Counted from the first letter of the stretch, positions 1-10,676 are shown. The stretch: 64,000 nt of DNA from Pilimelia columellifera (GCF_039532605.1 NZ_BAAARY010000015.1:37888-101887); one strand, 5' to 3'. Notes: a model not told the origin generated them from the letters alone. Numbers and translations: made by a program.

Positions 1-144
1 AACCAGCAGTGGCGTCTCATCCGCACCGGCGCTGGCCTCCGGGTGGAGAACGTCGCCACCGGGCGGTGCCTGGACAGCAACCACGACGGCGCCGTCTACG
101 CCATCGGCTCCAACGGCGGCAACCACCAGAACTGGGTCTTCTAG
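1..144 (+). CDS. C-terminal end of a ricin B-type lectin-domain protein (partial)
   Basis: The frame is open from base 1 to a TAG ending at 144, giving 47 residues. The segment has the repeat pattern of a ricin B-type (beta-trefoil, CBM13) lectin: a Q-x-W motif near the start (NQQW), then V-x-x-x-T-x-x-C-L-D, and a closing N-x-x-N-Q-N-W-type motif (GNHQNWVF). Such modules bind carbohydrate and in actinobacteria usually sit at the C-terminus of secreted glycoside hydrolases or other extracellular enzymes. The catalytic part and signal peptide lie outside the window, so the full function cannot be given. A strong hairpin follows directly. Confidence 0.8.
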   Translation, partial: NQQWRLIRTGAGLRVENVATGRCLDSNHDGAVYAIGSNGGNHQNWVF

Positions 145-161
145 ACCCAACGTTGCCCGGG

Positions 162-213
162 GGCGGGGCGTGACCCACCACAGATGATCAGCTGAGGTGG
201 GTCACGCCCCGCC
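162..213. terminator. Bidirectional intrinsic terminator, 18-bp perfect stem
   Basis: Bases 162-179 and 196-213 are perfect reverse complements (18 bp, GC-rich) around a 16-nt loop. The element lies between the rightward lectin gene (stop at 144) and the leftward HTH gene (stop at 202, inside the right arm). There is no T-run, as is common for actinobacterial terminators. It probably ends transcription from both sides. Confidence 0.8.
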
Positions 214-1290
214 AGGAGCCGACGCGGCGCGTTGCGTGTCCAGCCCAACGGATCGGCGGGCGGTCGGTCCCGGGGCGACCGCCCGGTCGCAGAATCGCTC
301 ACCGAAGTCAGCGTGGGCGAGATAGCGGCGATGCGCGGCCCGAATGTTCCATTCCGGATCCAATGCCAGCAGCCGGGTACCCTCGAGCTGTTTGATCATC
401 TGGTCGGTGAGCTGGAAGACGCCCCACGAATGGGTGCCGTCGGCGTTCGCTGCCGCGCTCAACGCCTCAAGGTGGGAACGGCACTCGGCCACCCGGACCG
501 CGAGGTCTGGCGCCTCGACGAACACCTGCCGGATACGCGCCTCAACCTGATCACGGGGCCACGAGCGCAGCGGCACCGTGCCGGCGTACAGGGCTTTCTT
601 GGTGGCGTCGTCCGCCTGCCCTGTGACCGGGAGATTAGCCAGCGCCTGGTACGCCGAGACCTTACTCTGCGTGATCGGCCCAAAGCTGCCGTCAATCTCG
701 ATTTCGGCGCCAGCCTTCAACAGCAGCCGCTGCAGCTCGCTGACACAGCCATCCGTCCGGCCGAGGGCCACGGGCTCGGCGCAGGCGCCGCTTAGCAACG
801 GTTCCACACCCCCAGCCGTCGCCCGGGCGTTCGGCCACCACGCGGCCGTGGCGGCGATCATCGCAAGCAACGTGAGCACGGTGACGGCCCAGCCGCGGCC
901 CGTCCGCGCGACATTGCCCCATGCGGTCAACGAGCGCGTCCGTTTGCTGACCGGGAGGTCCGCCCTGGCGGTCGAGACATCGGCCTTAGCGGTCCGGAGC
1001 TCCGCGTTGGCGGTGGGCACGTTTGCGACCTGGGTCGGTTCAGGGCCTGGAAGCCCGCCGGCCGCGGCGCGCCGCCAGGTGTCGTGGAGCCGCCGGCGTT
1101 CGTCGTCGCTGGCCCCGCAACACCGGGCTATTCGTTCCACCGCGCTGAAGTCTGGCGGCGCAGCCTCGCCCTGGCAGTACCTGTGCAGCGCGGACTTGCT
1201 GATGTGGACCCGCCGAGCGATGACGTCGTAGCTCAGGCCGCTGCGCGTCTTCAGGCTGGTGAGCAACGATGGCAAGGTCTCCGCCGACAT
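202..1290 (-). CDS. Membrane-tethered HTH protein with peptidoglycan-binding and lysozyme-like domains
   Basis: 362 residues from the ATG at 1290, which follows a GGAGGGG Shine-Dalgarno; a GTG at 1368 in the same frame is possible but less supported. Order of parts: N-terminal Xre-type helix-turn-helix (about 4-60; SYDVIARRVHISKSALHRY), charged linker, one membrane span (about 134-151), PGBD-1-like peptidoglycan-binding region (about 180-235; DGSFGPITQSKVSAYQ), and a lysozyme-like region (about 250-330) with a Glu candidate in VAECRS and the SWGVFQL strand typical of transglycosylase-fold proteins. With the HTH inside and the C-terminal part outside, it looks like a one-piece envelope sensor or morphogenesis factor, analogous in layout to RodZ. 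Whether the outer domain is catalytic is not clear from the sequence. Confidence 0.75.
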   Translation of the reverse strand: MSAETLPSLLTSLKTRSGLSYDVIARRVHISKSALHRYCQGEAAPPDFSAVERIARCCGASDDERRRLHDTWRRAAAGGLPGPEPTQVANVPTANAELRTAKADVSTARADLPVSKRTRSLTAWGNVARTGRGWAVTVLTLLAMIAATAAWWPNARATAGGVEPLLSGACAEPVALGRTDGCVSELQRLLLKAGAEIEIDGSFGPITQSKVSAYQALANLPVTGQADDATKKALYAGTVPLRSWPRDQVEARIRQVFVEAPDLAVRVAECRSHLEALSAAANADGTHSWGVFQLTDQMIKQLEGTRLLALDPEWNIRAAHRRYLAHADFGERFCDRAVAPGPTARRSVGLDTQRAASAPGGA

Positions 1291-1756
1291 AGCACCCCTC
1301 CGAGCTTCACGGTTCGCCAGATTCGACACGGCCTCGATGCGCTGCATGATACCGACAGATAGGTCCACAATGGCAGGACCAATCGCGATCGGGCTTGCGG
1401 CTGCGGCGTCGGCTGGCTACGCCGCAGCCGCCCCCTCACCGCACCTGCCCTGGCTGCCTCCAGCTCCGGGTCCCACCGTCAGCCGCCTTGCCGGGCCCGC
1501 ACGGTCACAGCCAGAACAGCTTGTCCGGCAAGCCGTCACCGCCGGCTGTCAACGCCGCGAACGCTTGGCCCGCAGCCGTCGACGGAGCCAGGACCGGCAG
1601 CACGGCAGCGCCGAGCGCAAACAGTCGCCACGCACCGGTCCCGGGTGGCGCGCAGCCGAAAGTTCAAGACCTATGTGGATGGAGGCGCGCCCCGTGGCTT
1701 TTCGTTCAGATCAACTGAACGAACGTCTGACGCGGGTGTAGCAGAAGGCCGAGCGC
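1291..1756. other. Gene-free stretch between the HTH gene and uppS
   Basis: About 466 bp. Several short frames are open on both strands, as expected in GC-rich DNA, but none has both a good ribosome binding site and a recognisable protein. It must hold the promoter of the leftward HTH gene and the 3' end of the uppS transcript. The only clear structure is the inverted repeat at 1701-1723. Confidence 0.5.
1701..1723. repeat. Perfect 9-bp inverted repeat downstream of uppS
   Basis: TTCGTTCAG (1701-1709) and CTGAACGAA (1715-1723) are exact reverse complements around a 5-nt centre. The element lies 33 nt past the uppS stop. Its low GC for this genome and the operator-like spacing suggest a dimeric-regulator site; alternatively it is a weak terminator for the long hrcA-uppS transcript. 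No T-run follows on either strand. Confidence 0.5.
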
Positions 1757-2563
1757 TTACGGGGCCGGCGGGGGGACCGGGTTCGGCAGCGCGCCGCCAA
1801 AGCGGCGGTCCCGCTGGGCGTACAGCTCACAGGCGTGCCACAGGTGCCGGCGGTCGAAGTCCGGCCACAACGTGTCCAGGTAGACGAGTTCGGCGTAGGC
1901 GGACTGCCAGATGAGGAAGTTGGACGTGCGCTGCTCACCCGAAGGTCGTAGGAACAGGTCCACCGCGGGCACCTCCGGGTGGTAGAGGTACCTGGCGAAC
2001 GTCTTCTCGTTGACCTTCGCCGGATCGAGGCGGCCGGCGGCCACGTCGCGGCCGATGGCGGCCGCCGCGTCGGCGATCTCGGCCTGCCCGCCGTAGTTCA
2101 CGCAGAACTGCAAGGTCAGGGTGCGGTTGTCGGCCGACATCCGCTCGGCGGTCTCCAGCTCGGAGATGACGCTCTTCCACAGCCGCCCGCGCCGCCCGGA
2201 CCACACCACCCGCACGCCCAGGTCGACCAGCTGGTCACGGCGGCGCCGGATGACGTCCCGGTTGAAGCCCATGAGGAAACGCACCTCGTCCGGGGAGCGC
2301 TTCCAGTTCTCGGTCGAGAACGCGTACGCCGACAGGTACGGGATCCCCGCCTCGATGGCGCCCTCGACCGCGTCGAACAGCGAAAGCTCGCCGCGGGTGT
2401 GCCCCTCGGTGCGCGGCAGTCCGCGTTCCTTGGCCCACCGGCCGTTGCCGTCCATGACCAGCGCCACATGCTTGGGCATCGCGGCTGGCGGCAGCGCGGG
2501 CGGGCGGGCGCCGGACGGGTGCGGGGTGGGCGCGAGCGCCGGGCGACGGGACGTACGGATCAC
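1757..2563 (-). CDS. uppS: Isoprenyl transferase (Z-polyprenyl diphosphate synthase)
   Basis: 268 residues. Condenses isopentenyl diphosphate onto an allylic primer to make the cis-polyprenyl diphosphate lipid carrier for cell-wall and glycan synthesis. Family motifs are present: MDGNGRWA with the Mg-binding Asp at residue 38, the H-x-x-G region after it, and RPSGEQRTSNF near residue 205. The start is the GTG at 2563, whose last two bases are the first two of the recO TGA (GTGA overlap), with a GGAGG just upstream; the longer open frame into recO is not used. In actinobacteria the orthologue follows recO and makes decaprenyl diphosphate. It is last in the operon. Confidence 0.93.
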   Translation of the reverse strand: MIRTSRRPALAPTPHPSGARPPALPPAAMPKHVALVMDGNGRWAKERGLPRTEGHTRGELSLFDAVEGAIEAGIPYLSAYAFSTENWKRSPDEVRFLMGFNRDVIRRRRDQLVDLGVRVVWSGRRGRLWKSVISELETAERMSADNRTLTLQFCVNYGGQAEIADAAAAIGRDVAAGRLDPAKVNEKTFARYLYHPEVPAVDLFLRPSGEQRTSNFLIWQSAYAELVYLDTLWPDFDRRHLWHACELYAQRDRRFGGALPNPVPPPAP

Positions 2564-3360
2564 TGGTCCTCCGGGGTTGCGGGCGGGACGGCGCGGCGGG
2601 TCGGGCCGCCACGATCGACCAACGGTAGTGAACGCATGCCACGCTCCAGGTGCCACTGCAACAGGGCGGCGGTGAGCCCGCCGCACTCGCGCCGCGGGCC
2701 GGCGCCGGCGGCGTCGGCGGTGGTCCAGTCCCCGTTGGCCAGGGCGAGCATGAGGGCCAACGTGGCCGGGGCGGGGTGGGTGGCGCCGGGCGGACGGCAG
2801 TGGCCGCAGACCGCGCCGCCGGATGAGATCGCGAAGGCGCCGTGCGGCCCTTCGGCCCCGCAGACCGCGCAGGCGACCAGGGCCGGCGCCCAGCCGGCGA
2901 CGGTCATCGCCCGCAGCAGGTAGGCGTCGAGGACCAGGTCGCCGTCGTGTGCCGCCTCAGCCAGGGCGCGCAGCGCGCCGAGGGTGAGCTGGAACAGACG
3001 CAGCGCCGGCTCCTGCTCGACCGGGGTGAGCCGTTCGGCGGTCTCGGCGACGGCGCTCGCGACGGTGTAACGGGGGTAGTCGCCGCTGAGCCGGCGGCCG
3101 AACAGGTCGATGCTCTCGGCCTGGCTCACCGTGTGCAGGCCGATCTTGCCGGGGTCACCGACGAGTTGCAGGTCGACATGCCCGAACGGCTCCAGTCGGG
3201 CCCCGAATTTCGACGTGGTACGCCGCACCCCCCGGGCGACGGCCCGGACCCGACCGTGCCGGCGGGTCAGCAGGGTGATGATCCGGTCGGCCTCGCCGAG
3301 CTTCTGCGCCCGCAGCACCACCGCGTCGTCGCGGTAGAGCGGGCGGCGCATCCCGGCCAT
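2560..3360 (-). CDS. recO: DNA repair protein RecO
   Basis: 266 residues. RecO works with RecF and RecR to load RecA on gapped DNA coated with single-strand binding protein. The N-terminal OB-fold region (LYRDDAVVLRAQKLGEADRIITLLT) and the C-terminal zinc-binding set C164-x2-C167 and C185-x2-C188 are both visible. The gene starts 11 nt after era ends and its stop overlaps the uppS GTG by 4 bp, indicating translational coupling. A second ATG three codons in is an alternative start. Confidence 0.93.
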   Translation of the reverse strand: MAGMRRPLYRDDAVVLRAQKLGEADRIITLLTRRHGRVRAVARGVRRTTSKFGARLEPFGHVDLQLVGDPGKIGLHTVSQAESIDLFGRRLSGDYPRYTVASAVAETAERLTPVEQEPALRLFQLTLGALRALAEAAHDGDLVLDAYLLRAMTVAGWAPALVACAVCGAEGPHGAFAISSGGAVCGHCRPPGATHPAPATLALMLALANGDWTTADAAGAGPRRECGGLTAALLQWHLERGMRSLPLVDRGGPTRRAVPPATPEDQ

Positions 3361-3371
3361 GGGACAGCGCC

Positions 3372-4286
3372 TCAGAAACCAAGCTTGCGCAGCTGCTTGG
3401 GATCGCGCTGCCAGTCCTTGGCGATCCGCACGTGCAGATCGAGGAAGACCTTCGTGCCGAGCAGCTCCTCGATCTGGGCACGGGCCTGGGTGCCGACCTC
3501 CTTGAGGCGGGCGCCCCGGGCGCCGATGACGATCGCCTTCTGGCTGGAGCGTTCGACGTACAGGTCCGCGAAGATCCGGGTGAGCCGGCCCTCGGGCTGG
3601 ATCTCCTCGACGACCACGGCGATCGAGTGCGGCAGCTCGTCGCGCACACCTTCCAGCGCGGCCTCGCGGATCAGCTCCCCGATGAGCACATGCTCTGGCT
3701 CGTCGGTGAGCATGTCGTCCGGGTACAGCTGCGGCGACGGCGGCAGGTAGCGGCCCATGACCTCAACGAGAAGCTCGACCTGGTCGCCGCTGACGGCGCT
3801 GACCGGGACGATCTCGGCGAAGTCGGCCAGTTCGCTGACCGCCAGCAGCTGCTTGGCCAGCTGCTCCTTGCCGACCAGGTCGGTCTTGGTGACCACGGCC
3901 AGGACGGTGGCCTTCAGCTCGGCCAGCTCGCCGGAGATGAACCGGTCGCCACGACCGATCTCCTCGTCGGCGGGGATGCACAGGCCGATGACGTCGACCT
4001 CGCTCCAGGTGGCGCGGACCAGGTCGTTGAGGCGCTCGCCGAGCAGGGTGCGCGGGCGGTGCAGGCCGGGGGTGTCGACGAGGACGAGTTGCCCGTCGGG
4101 GCGGTGCAGCACGCCACGGATGACGTGCCGGGTGGTCTGCGGCTTGCTCGACGTGATCGCGATCTTCTGTCCGATGATCGCGTTGGTGAGGGTCGACTTG
4201 CCGGCGTTGGGCCGACCAACAAAGCAGGCAAAACCCGCCCGGTAGCCGCCGTCGGACTTCGCGTCGCCTCTGTGCTGTTTCAACAA
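3372..4286 (-). CDS. era: GTPase Era
   Basis: 304 residues, normal for the family. Era binds the 3' end of 16S rRNA and helps mature the 30S subunit. G1 GRPNAGKS (24-31), G3 DTPG (71-74) and G4 TKTD are present, followed by a C-terminal KH RNA-binding domain with the GARGARLKEVG loop. The start appears to be TTG at 4286 (a second TTG follows directly), with GAGGG upstream; no ATG or GTG lies before the G1 motif. The N-terminus is therefore a little uncertain. Confidence 0.95.
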   Translation of the reverse strand: MLKQHRGDAKSDGGYRAGFACFVGRPNAGKSTLTNAIIGQKIAITSSKPQTTRHVIRGVLHRPDGQLVLVDTPGLHRPRTLLGERLNDLVRATWSEVDVIGLCIPADEEIGRGDRFISGELAELKATVLAVVTKTDLVGKEQLAKQLLAVSELADFAEIVPVSAVSGDQVELLVEVMGRYLPPSPQLYPDDMLTDEPEHVLIGELIREAALEGVRDELPHSIAVVVEEIQPEGRLTRIFADLYVERSSQKAIVIGARGARLKEVGTQARAQIEELLGTKVFLDLHVRIAKDWQRDPKQLRKLGF

Positions 4287-4446
4287 CGTCCCTCGGTAGC
4301 TCGGGTGATCGGTCCAGCTTACGGCGCGACTGTCCCGGGCCGGACGCCGCGCCGCCCCACCTGGAGTCCGTGGCCGTCGGCGCCTGTTCTTACTGCAAAC
4401 CGCTTTGGCTACCGTTGGGTAACCTTCAGCCGCGGGCTGGAACGCC

Positions 4447-4791
4447 TCATGCCGTCACCCGACCCAGGACGACGCCGTCCGGGGAGGCGACGACGACCGG
4501 GACGGCGCCGGCCAGGTCCCGGAACGCAGCGTGACCGGCGCCGTCCAGGGTTGACGCCTCGGTGACGACCACCGCGCCGGTCAGTCGCGACGCGCCCGCG
4601 GTGACCGCGGTCGCCACGGCGAGTTGGAGCGCGGTGATCGCCAGCGAGGGGAGACAGACGCTGGCGGCGGCGTAGGCATCCCCGGCCGCGTCCCGCACGG
4701 CGGCGCCCTCGGCGGCCCGGGTCCGGCCACGGGCGCTCCGGGCCAGCGCGAGCAGGCCAGCGTCCACCTGCTCGGGCGGAACCGATGACAT
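4447..4791 (-). CDS. Cytidine deaminase-like protein lacking the zinc ligands
   Basis: 114 residues from ATG at 4791 (GGAGG 4 nt upstream; a GTG one codon earlier is too close to it). The position between era and the CNNM/CBS gene is that of the small cytidine deaminase-like protein found there in mycobacteria and Streptomyces. The fold elements are recognisable (AAASVCLPSLAITALQLAV; RLTGAVVVTEAS), but the catalytic H-A-E and P-C-x-x-C motifs of true cytidine deaminases are absent. It is therefore unlikely to be a zinc deaminase, and its role is unknown. Confidence 0.65.
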   Translation of the reverse strand: MSSVPPEQVDAGLLALARSARGRTRAAEGAAVRDAAGDAYAAASVCLPSLAITALQLAVATAVTAGASRLTGAVVVTEASTLDGAGHAAFRDLAGAVPVVVASPDGVVLGRVTA

Positions 4792-4866
4792 CACACCTCC
4801 AGGCGCAGGCGCGGCGCGCCGACGACGGGATCGACTGTGGTCATCCGCGCCGCCGGCCGCCGAGCG

Positions 4867-6240
4867 TCAGGCCGAGGCTATGTCAGCGGGACGGTCGGCG
4901 TCCCGCGACGTTGCCGGCTGACCGTCGGACACGCTGACCTCCTCCCGGCGCGCGAGCACCGTGTCGATGCGGTTCCGGCGGCCGGTCGTGCCCTCGGCCA
5001 CCAGGCGCAGACCACCCACGGTGGCGGTCGCGCCCGGGATCGGCACCCGGCCAAGCTGCTGGGCGAGCAGACCACCGACCGTCTCCACCTCGTCAGCCGG
5101 CAGGTCGACGTCGAACAACTCGCCGAGATCCTCGATCGGCAGCCGGGCGGTCACCCGTACCGCGCCGTCAGCCAACCGTTCCACCGGCGGCCGCTCGACG
5201 TCGTACTCGTCGGTGATCTCACCGACGATCTCCTCAAGGATGTCCTCGATGGTGACCAGGCCGGCCGTGCCGCCGTACTCATCGATGACCACGACCAGAT
5301 GGGTGCGGGTGGCCTGCATCTCCGAGAGCAGATCGTCCACCGGCTTTGACTCGGGGGTGAAGGTCGCCTCGCGCATCAGCTCCGGCACCAGCAGGTCGTC
5401 GCCGCCGCCGGCGTTGACCCGCCGGGTGACGTCCTTGAAGTACAGCAGGCCCTGGACATCGTCGACGCCCTCGCCGACCACCGGGATCCGGGAGAACCCC
5501 GAGCGCAGGAACAGGGTCAACGCCTGGCGCAGCGTCTTGTCGGACTCGATCCACACCATCTCGGTACGCGGCACCATCACCTCGCGGGCGATGGTGTCGC
5601 CGAGCGCGAACACCGAATGGATCATCTGACGTTCGCCGTGCTCGACGACCCCGCGCTCCTCGGCCAGGTCGACCAGCTCCCGCAGCTCCACCTGGGTGGC
5701 GAACGGGCCCTCACGGAAGCCGCGGCCGGGGGTCACCGCGTTGCCGATGACGATGAGCAGGGACGCCAGCGGGTTGAGCACCCGACCCAGCCAACGCACC
5801 GCCGGCGCGAAGATCCGCCCGACGACGTAGGCGTGCTGCCGGCCGATGGTGCGCGGCGCCACGCCCACGACGATGAAACTCACGACGGTCATCGCCCCGG
5901 CGGTGATGAGGGCGGCCCGCCAGCCGGCGGTGAACGTGTCGACCGCGACCAGCGCCACCAGCGTGGTGGCGGTCAGCTCACACAGCAGCCGCAGCAGCAG
6001 CAGCAGGTTGAGGTGCCGGACCACGTCGACGGCGACGGCGTGCAGCGCGGCGGCGCCCCGGGCCCCCTCACGGGCCAGGACGGCGGCGCGGGCCGGCGAG
6101 ACCGCGCCCAGCGCCGCCTCGCTCATCGCGAACACCCCGCCGAGGATCACCAGCCCGGCGGCCATGAACAGCAGCTGCCCGTCGGGCAGGTCCACCGGTG
6201 CGGCGCTCAGCCGCCCCGCTAACGGAACCAGATCGGTCAC
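4867..6240 (-). CDS. CNNM/CorC family membrane protein with CBS pair
   Basis: 457 residues. Layout: N-terminal CNNM (DUF21) transmembrane domain with about four spans (roughly 15-170), a pair of CBS domains (about 200-330; MVPRTEMVWI and LLYFKDV), then a CorC_HlyC domain (about 345-430; YGGTAGLVTIEDILEEIVGE). Members are linked to Mg/Co efflux or Mg homeostasis; older hemolysin labels are misleading. The start is GTG at 6240, overlapping the ybeY stop as GTGA. The larger frame running into ybeY is a shadow. Confidence 0.88.
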   Translation of the reverse strand: MTDLVPLAGRLSAAPVDLPDGQLLFMAAGLVILGGVFAMSEAALGAVSPARAAVLAREGARGAAALHAVAVDVVRHLNLLLLLRLLCELTATTLVALVAVDTFTAGWRAALITAGAMTVVSFIVVGVAPRTIGRQHAYVVGRIFAPAVRWLGRVLNPLASLLIVIGNAVTPGRGFREGPFATQVELRELVDLAEERGVVEHGERQMIHSVFALGDTIAREVMVPRTEMVWIESDKTLRQALTLFLRSGFSRIPVVGEGVDDVQGLLYFKDVTRRVNAGGGDDLLVPELMREATFTPESKPVDDLLSEMQATRTHLVVVIDEYGGTAGLVTIEDILEEIVGEITDEYDVERPPVERLADGAVRVTARLPIEDLGELFDVDLPADEVETVGGLLAQQLGRVPIPGATATVGGLRLVAEGTTGRRNRIDTVLARREEVSVSDGQPATSRDADRPADIASA

Positions 6241-6701
6241 TTGGCCGCGCTCCGCCAGCTCTCCAGAAGCTTGGCCTGCAGACCGAACATCTCCTTCTCC
6301 TCCTCCGGCTCGGCGTGGTCGTAGCCCAGCAGGTGCAGGCAGCCGTGCATGGTCAGCAGGCTCAGCTCGTCGGTGGGGCTGTGGCCGGCGCCGACGGCCT
6401 GCCTGGCGGCCACTTCCGGGCACAGGACAATGTCGCCGAGCAGCGCCGGCTCGCCGGTGGTGGGCTCGCCCGGACCATGGTCGACGTTGCCCTCGTCCAT
6501 CGGGAAGGCGAGCACGTCGGTGGGGCCGTCACCGCCCATCCAACGGTGGTTCAGCTCCGCCATGTACTCGATGTCGACCAACAGAATCGACAACTCAGCC
6601 AGCGGATTGACCCCCATCTGCTCCAGGGCGTGCCGGGCGACAGCGAGGACCGCCTCGGTGTCGACCTGCGCCCCTGACTCGTTGGCGATCTCAATTGACA
6701 C
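6237..6701 (-). CDS. ybeY: Endoribonuclease YbeY (rRNA maturation factor)
   Basis: 154 residues. Zinc-dependent endoribonuclease acting in 16S rRNA 3'-end maturation and ribosome quality control. The family signature H-G-x-L-H-x-x-G-Y-D-H is intact (H119, H123, H129). It starts with GTG at 6701, 57 bp after phoH, and its stop overlaps the next gene's start by 4 bp. The phoH-ybeY-CNNM-era order is conserved in actinobacteria. Confidence 0.95.
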   Translation of the reverse strand: MSIEIANESGAQVDTEAVLAVARHALEQMGVNPLAELSILLVDIEYMAELNHRWMGGDGPTDVLAFPMDEGNVDHGPGEPTTGEPALLGDIVLCPEVAARQAVGAGHSPTDELSLLTMHGCLHLLGYDHAEPEEEKEMFGLQAKLLESWRSAAK

Positions 6702-6758
6702 GTGCCGGTCTCCCGTCCCAACAGGCGCGACCTCGGCGGCGGCGCCAGGCGTCTGTGG

Positions 6759-8723
<1,965 letters not shown>

Positions 8724-8833
8724 AACTCGGCCCTGACCGGGCCTGCGCCACCTGCTTCCTCACGCGACATGCAGACGCCCATCGTATCGGCTGGCCGGAT
8801 CGGCCGGCGAAGCGATTCCCGCGCCGGCGCCCT

Positions 8834-10225
8834 TCACGGATGGCTGACCGGGACGCCGTCGAACGTCTCCTGCGTCCGGGTGTAGCGGTAGGTCGCCCAG
8901 CGCATCCTGACCACCGCGCCGGAGGCGTCCCGGGTCAACCGCAGCAGCTCCCCCAGCTCGCGGCCGGAGACCGTCCGCAGCAGATCCGGCTCGCCGGGAA
9001 CCTGAGCGAACACCGACGCGGGCTGGTTCGCCGGGGCGCTGGGCATCCGGGCCTCCAACCGGCCCTCGCGCCAGCGGAAATCATGCGGGAAGCCCTCGCT
9101 CCACCACCGCCCCAACACCGACCGGAACTGTTCCGGAGCAGGCTCGCCCGGGCGCCATGGCGGCACGTCAGCCGGGTCGGCCGCGACAGCCAGGTCCAGC
9201 AGCTGATGCGTCAGTTCGAGGATGGTCACGGCGCCGCCCGCGGAGCCGAGGACGGCGCAGCCGAAGGCACGCGGCGTTCCCGCCCCGCCGTGCTGGCCGA
9301 ACGCCCCGGCCAGGAACCCGGGCATGGCGCCGTAGTGACCGACCTGGACCACCCGGTCCGGACGGTTGAGGATCATCAACCCGAGGCCGAGCTGCAACGC
9401 GCCGAGGCTGTTGTCGGTGACCGTCTGCGGCCAGCGCATCTCCTCCAACGTCGCGGAGGCGAGCACCGCCCCGGCCGGGTCGATCGACGCCGGATCGGCC
9501 AAGAAGGCCGCCCACCGGGCCAGGTCCGCGGCCGTGCCCCACAACTGGGCTGCCGGCGCGAGGGCACGGAAGTCCACCGCCGGCTCCGGTCGGGCGTGGT
9601 CGGAGTACTCGTCGACCAGGTAACCGGTCGCCGCCCGATCGGTCGGCTCGACCGTGATCGCCTCCAGGCCCAACGGACGCAGCAGACGCTCGCCCAGGGC
9701 GTCCGCCCAGGAACAACGCCGCGCCGCCGCGACGACCTGGCCGAGGAGGGCGAACGCCAGGTTTGAGTAGTGGTACCGGCGGGCCGGGGCGAGAACCCGC
9801 TCCGCGCGGGCAAGGTCAGCGAGGAACTGGCGGTCGTCCGGGGCGACCAGGGTGTCCCACACGTCGCCGAACGGCTCCCGCTGCATTCCCGAGGTGTGCG
9901 TCAGAAGCTGACGGATGGTGGCGTCGAGGCGACCGGGGACCGGCACATGGGCGCTGACCGGGTCGTCGAGTCCGAGCAGCCCGGCGTCGCGGCACTGCAA
10001 CACCAGCACTGCGGTGAACGTCTTGGTGACCGACCCGATCCGGAACCGGGTGTCAGCGTCGAGCGGCACGCCGCCCGCGTCGCCGATCTGCATCGTCCAC
10101 AGCGGCCGGTCGGCGCGGGTCAACGCCACCGACAGCGCCGGGACCCGCCCCTCGGCCTGGGCGGTGGCGGTGGCGCGGGAGTACCGGCGGAACGCGACGT
10201 CGGGGGTGATCGTCACGTCGCTCAC
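8834..10225 (-). CDS. Serine hydrolase, beta-lactamase class C / PBP4-like family
   Basis: 463 residues. The three active-site motifs of penicillin-binding-type serine hydrolases are present: S65-V-T-K68, Y153-S-N155, and H298-Y-G300 in the K-T-G position. There is no signal peptide, so it is probably cytoplasmic and more likely an esterase or peptidase than a resistance enzyme. The start is GTG at 10225, overlapping the HIT gene stop as GTGA; the longer frame reaching 10816 is a shadow over the HIT gene. Substrate unknown. Confidence 0.85.
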   Translation of the reverse strand: MSDVTITPDVAFRRYSRATATAQAEGRVPALSVALTRADRPLWTMQIGDAGGVPLDADTRFRIGSVTKTFTAVLVLQCRDAGLLGLDDPVSAHVPVPGRLDATIRQLLTHTSGMQREPFGDVWDTLVAPDDRQFLADLARAERVLAPARRYHYSNLAFALLGQVVAAARRCSWADALGERLLRPLGLEAITVEPTDRAATGYLVDEYSDHARPEPAVDFRALAPAAQLWGTAADLARWAAFLADPASIDPAGAVLASATLEEMRWPQTVTDNSLGALQLGLGLMILNRPDRVVQVGHYGAMPGFLAGAFGQHGGAGTPRAFGCAVLGSAGGAVTILELTHQLLDLAVAADPADVPPWRPGEPAPEQFRSVLGRWWSEGFPHDFRWREGRLEARMPSAPANQPASVFAQVPGEPDLLRTVSGRELGELLRLTRDASGAVVRMRWATYRYTRTQETFDGVPVSHP

Positions 10226-10569
10226 CGGGCCAGCATGGGGCCGACCGCTGCGCCGCCGACGACGTGCGCGTGGACATGCGGGACCTCCTGGCCACCGTCC
10301 TCGCCGGTGTTGAAGATGACCCGGAAGCCGCTCTCGCGCAGGCCCTCGGCATCGGCGACCGCCGCGACGGTGGCGAGCACCTGACCGGCGAGAGCCGGGG
10401 CCGCCTGCGCCAGCGCCGCGATGTCGACGTGATGCTCCTTGGGGATGACCAGGACGTGCGTCGGCGCCTTCGGCGCGATGTCCCGGAACGCGAGGGTATC
10501 CCCGGTCTCGATGACTTTGTCCGCTGGGATCGCCCCAGCCACGATTCGGCAGAACAGGCAGTCGCTCAC
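10222..10569 (-). CDS. HIT-family nucleotide hydrolase (HinT-like)
   Basis: 115 residues, normal for HinT. Histidine triad H98-V-H100-A-H102-V at the C-terminus and the N-terminal CLFCRIVAGAIPA are typical. HinT enzymes hydrolyse purine nucleoside phosphoramidates and aminoacyl-adenylates. The gene starts with ATG at 10569, about 107 bp after rsmE, and its stop overlaps the GTG of the serine hydrolase, so the two are likely translated together. Confidence 0.92.
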   Translation of the reverse strand: MSDCLFCRIVAGAIPADKVIETGDTLAFRDIAPKAPTHVLVIPKEHHVDIAALAQAAPALAGQVLATVAAVADAEGLRESGFRVIFNTGEDGGQEVPHVHAHVVGGAAVGPMLAR

Positions 10570-10676
10570 CGCCCGATCCTATGGGCGCCGACGACGCCCG
10601 CCGCGCGCTCCCCCGGCCGGGACAGCCCCCAAACCGGACGGCGCGGCGCTCAGCGCGGCGACCAGCGGTTGAACGG

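Noticed and set aside
2564..2686. Longer uppS start at 2686
   Set aside because: It lies inside recO; the GTG at 2563 has GGAGG and the usual 4-bp stop-start overlap.
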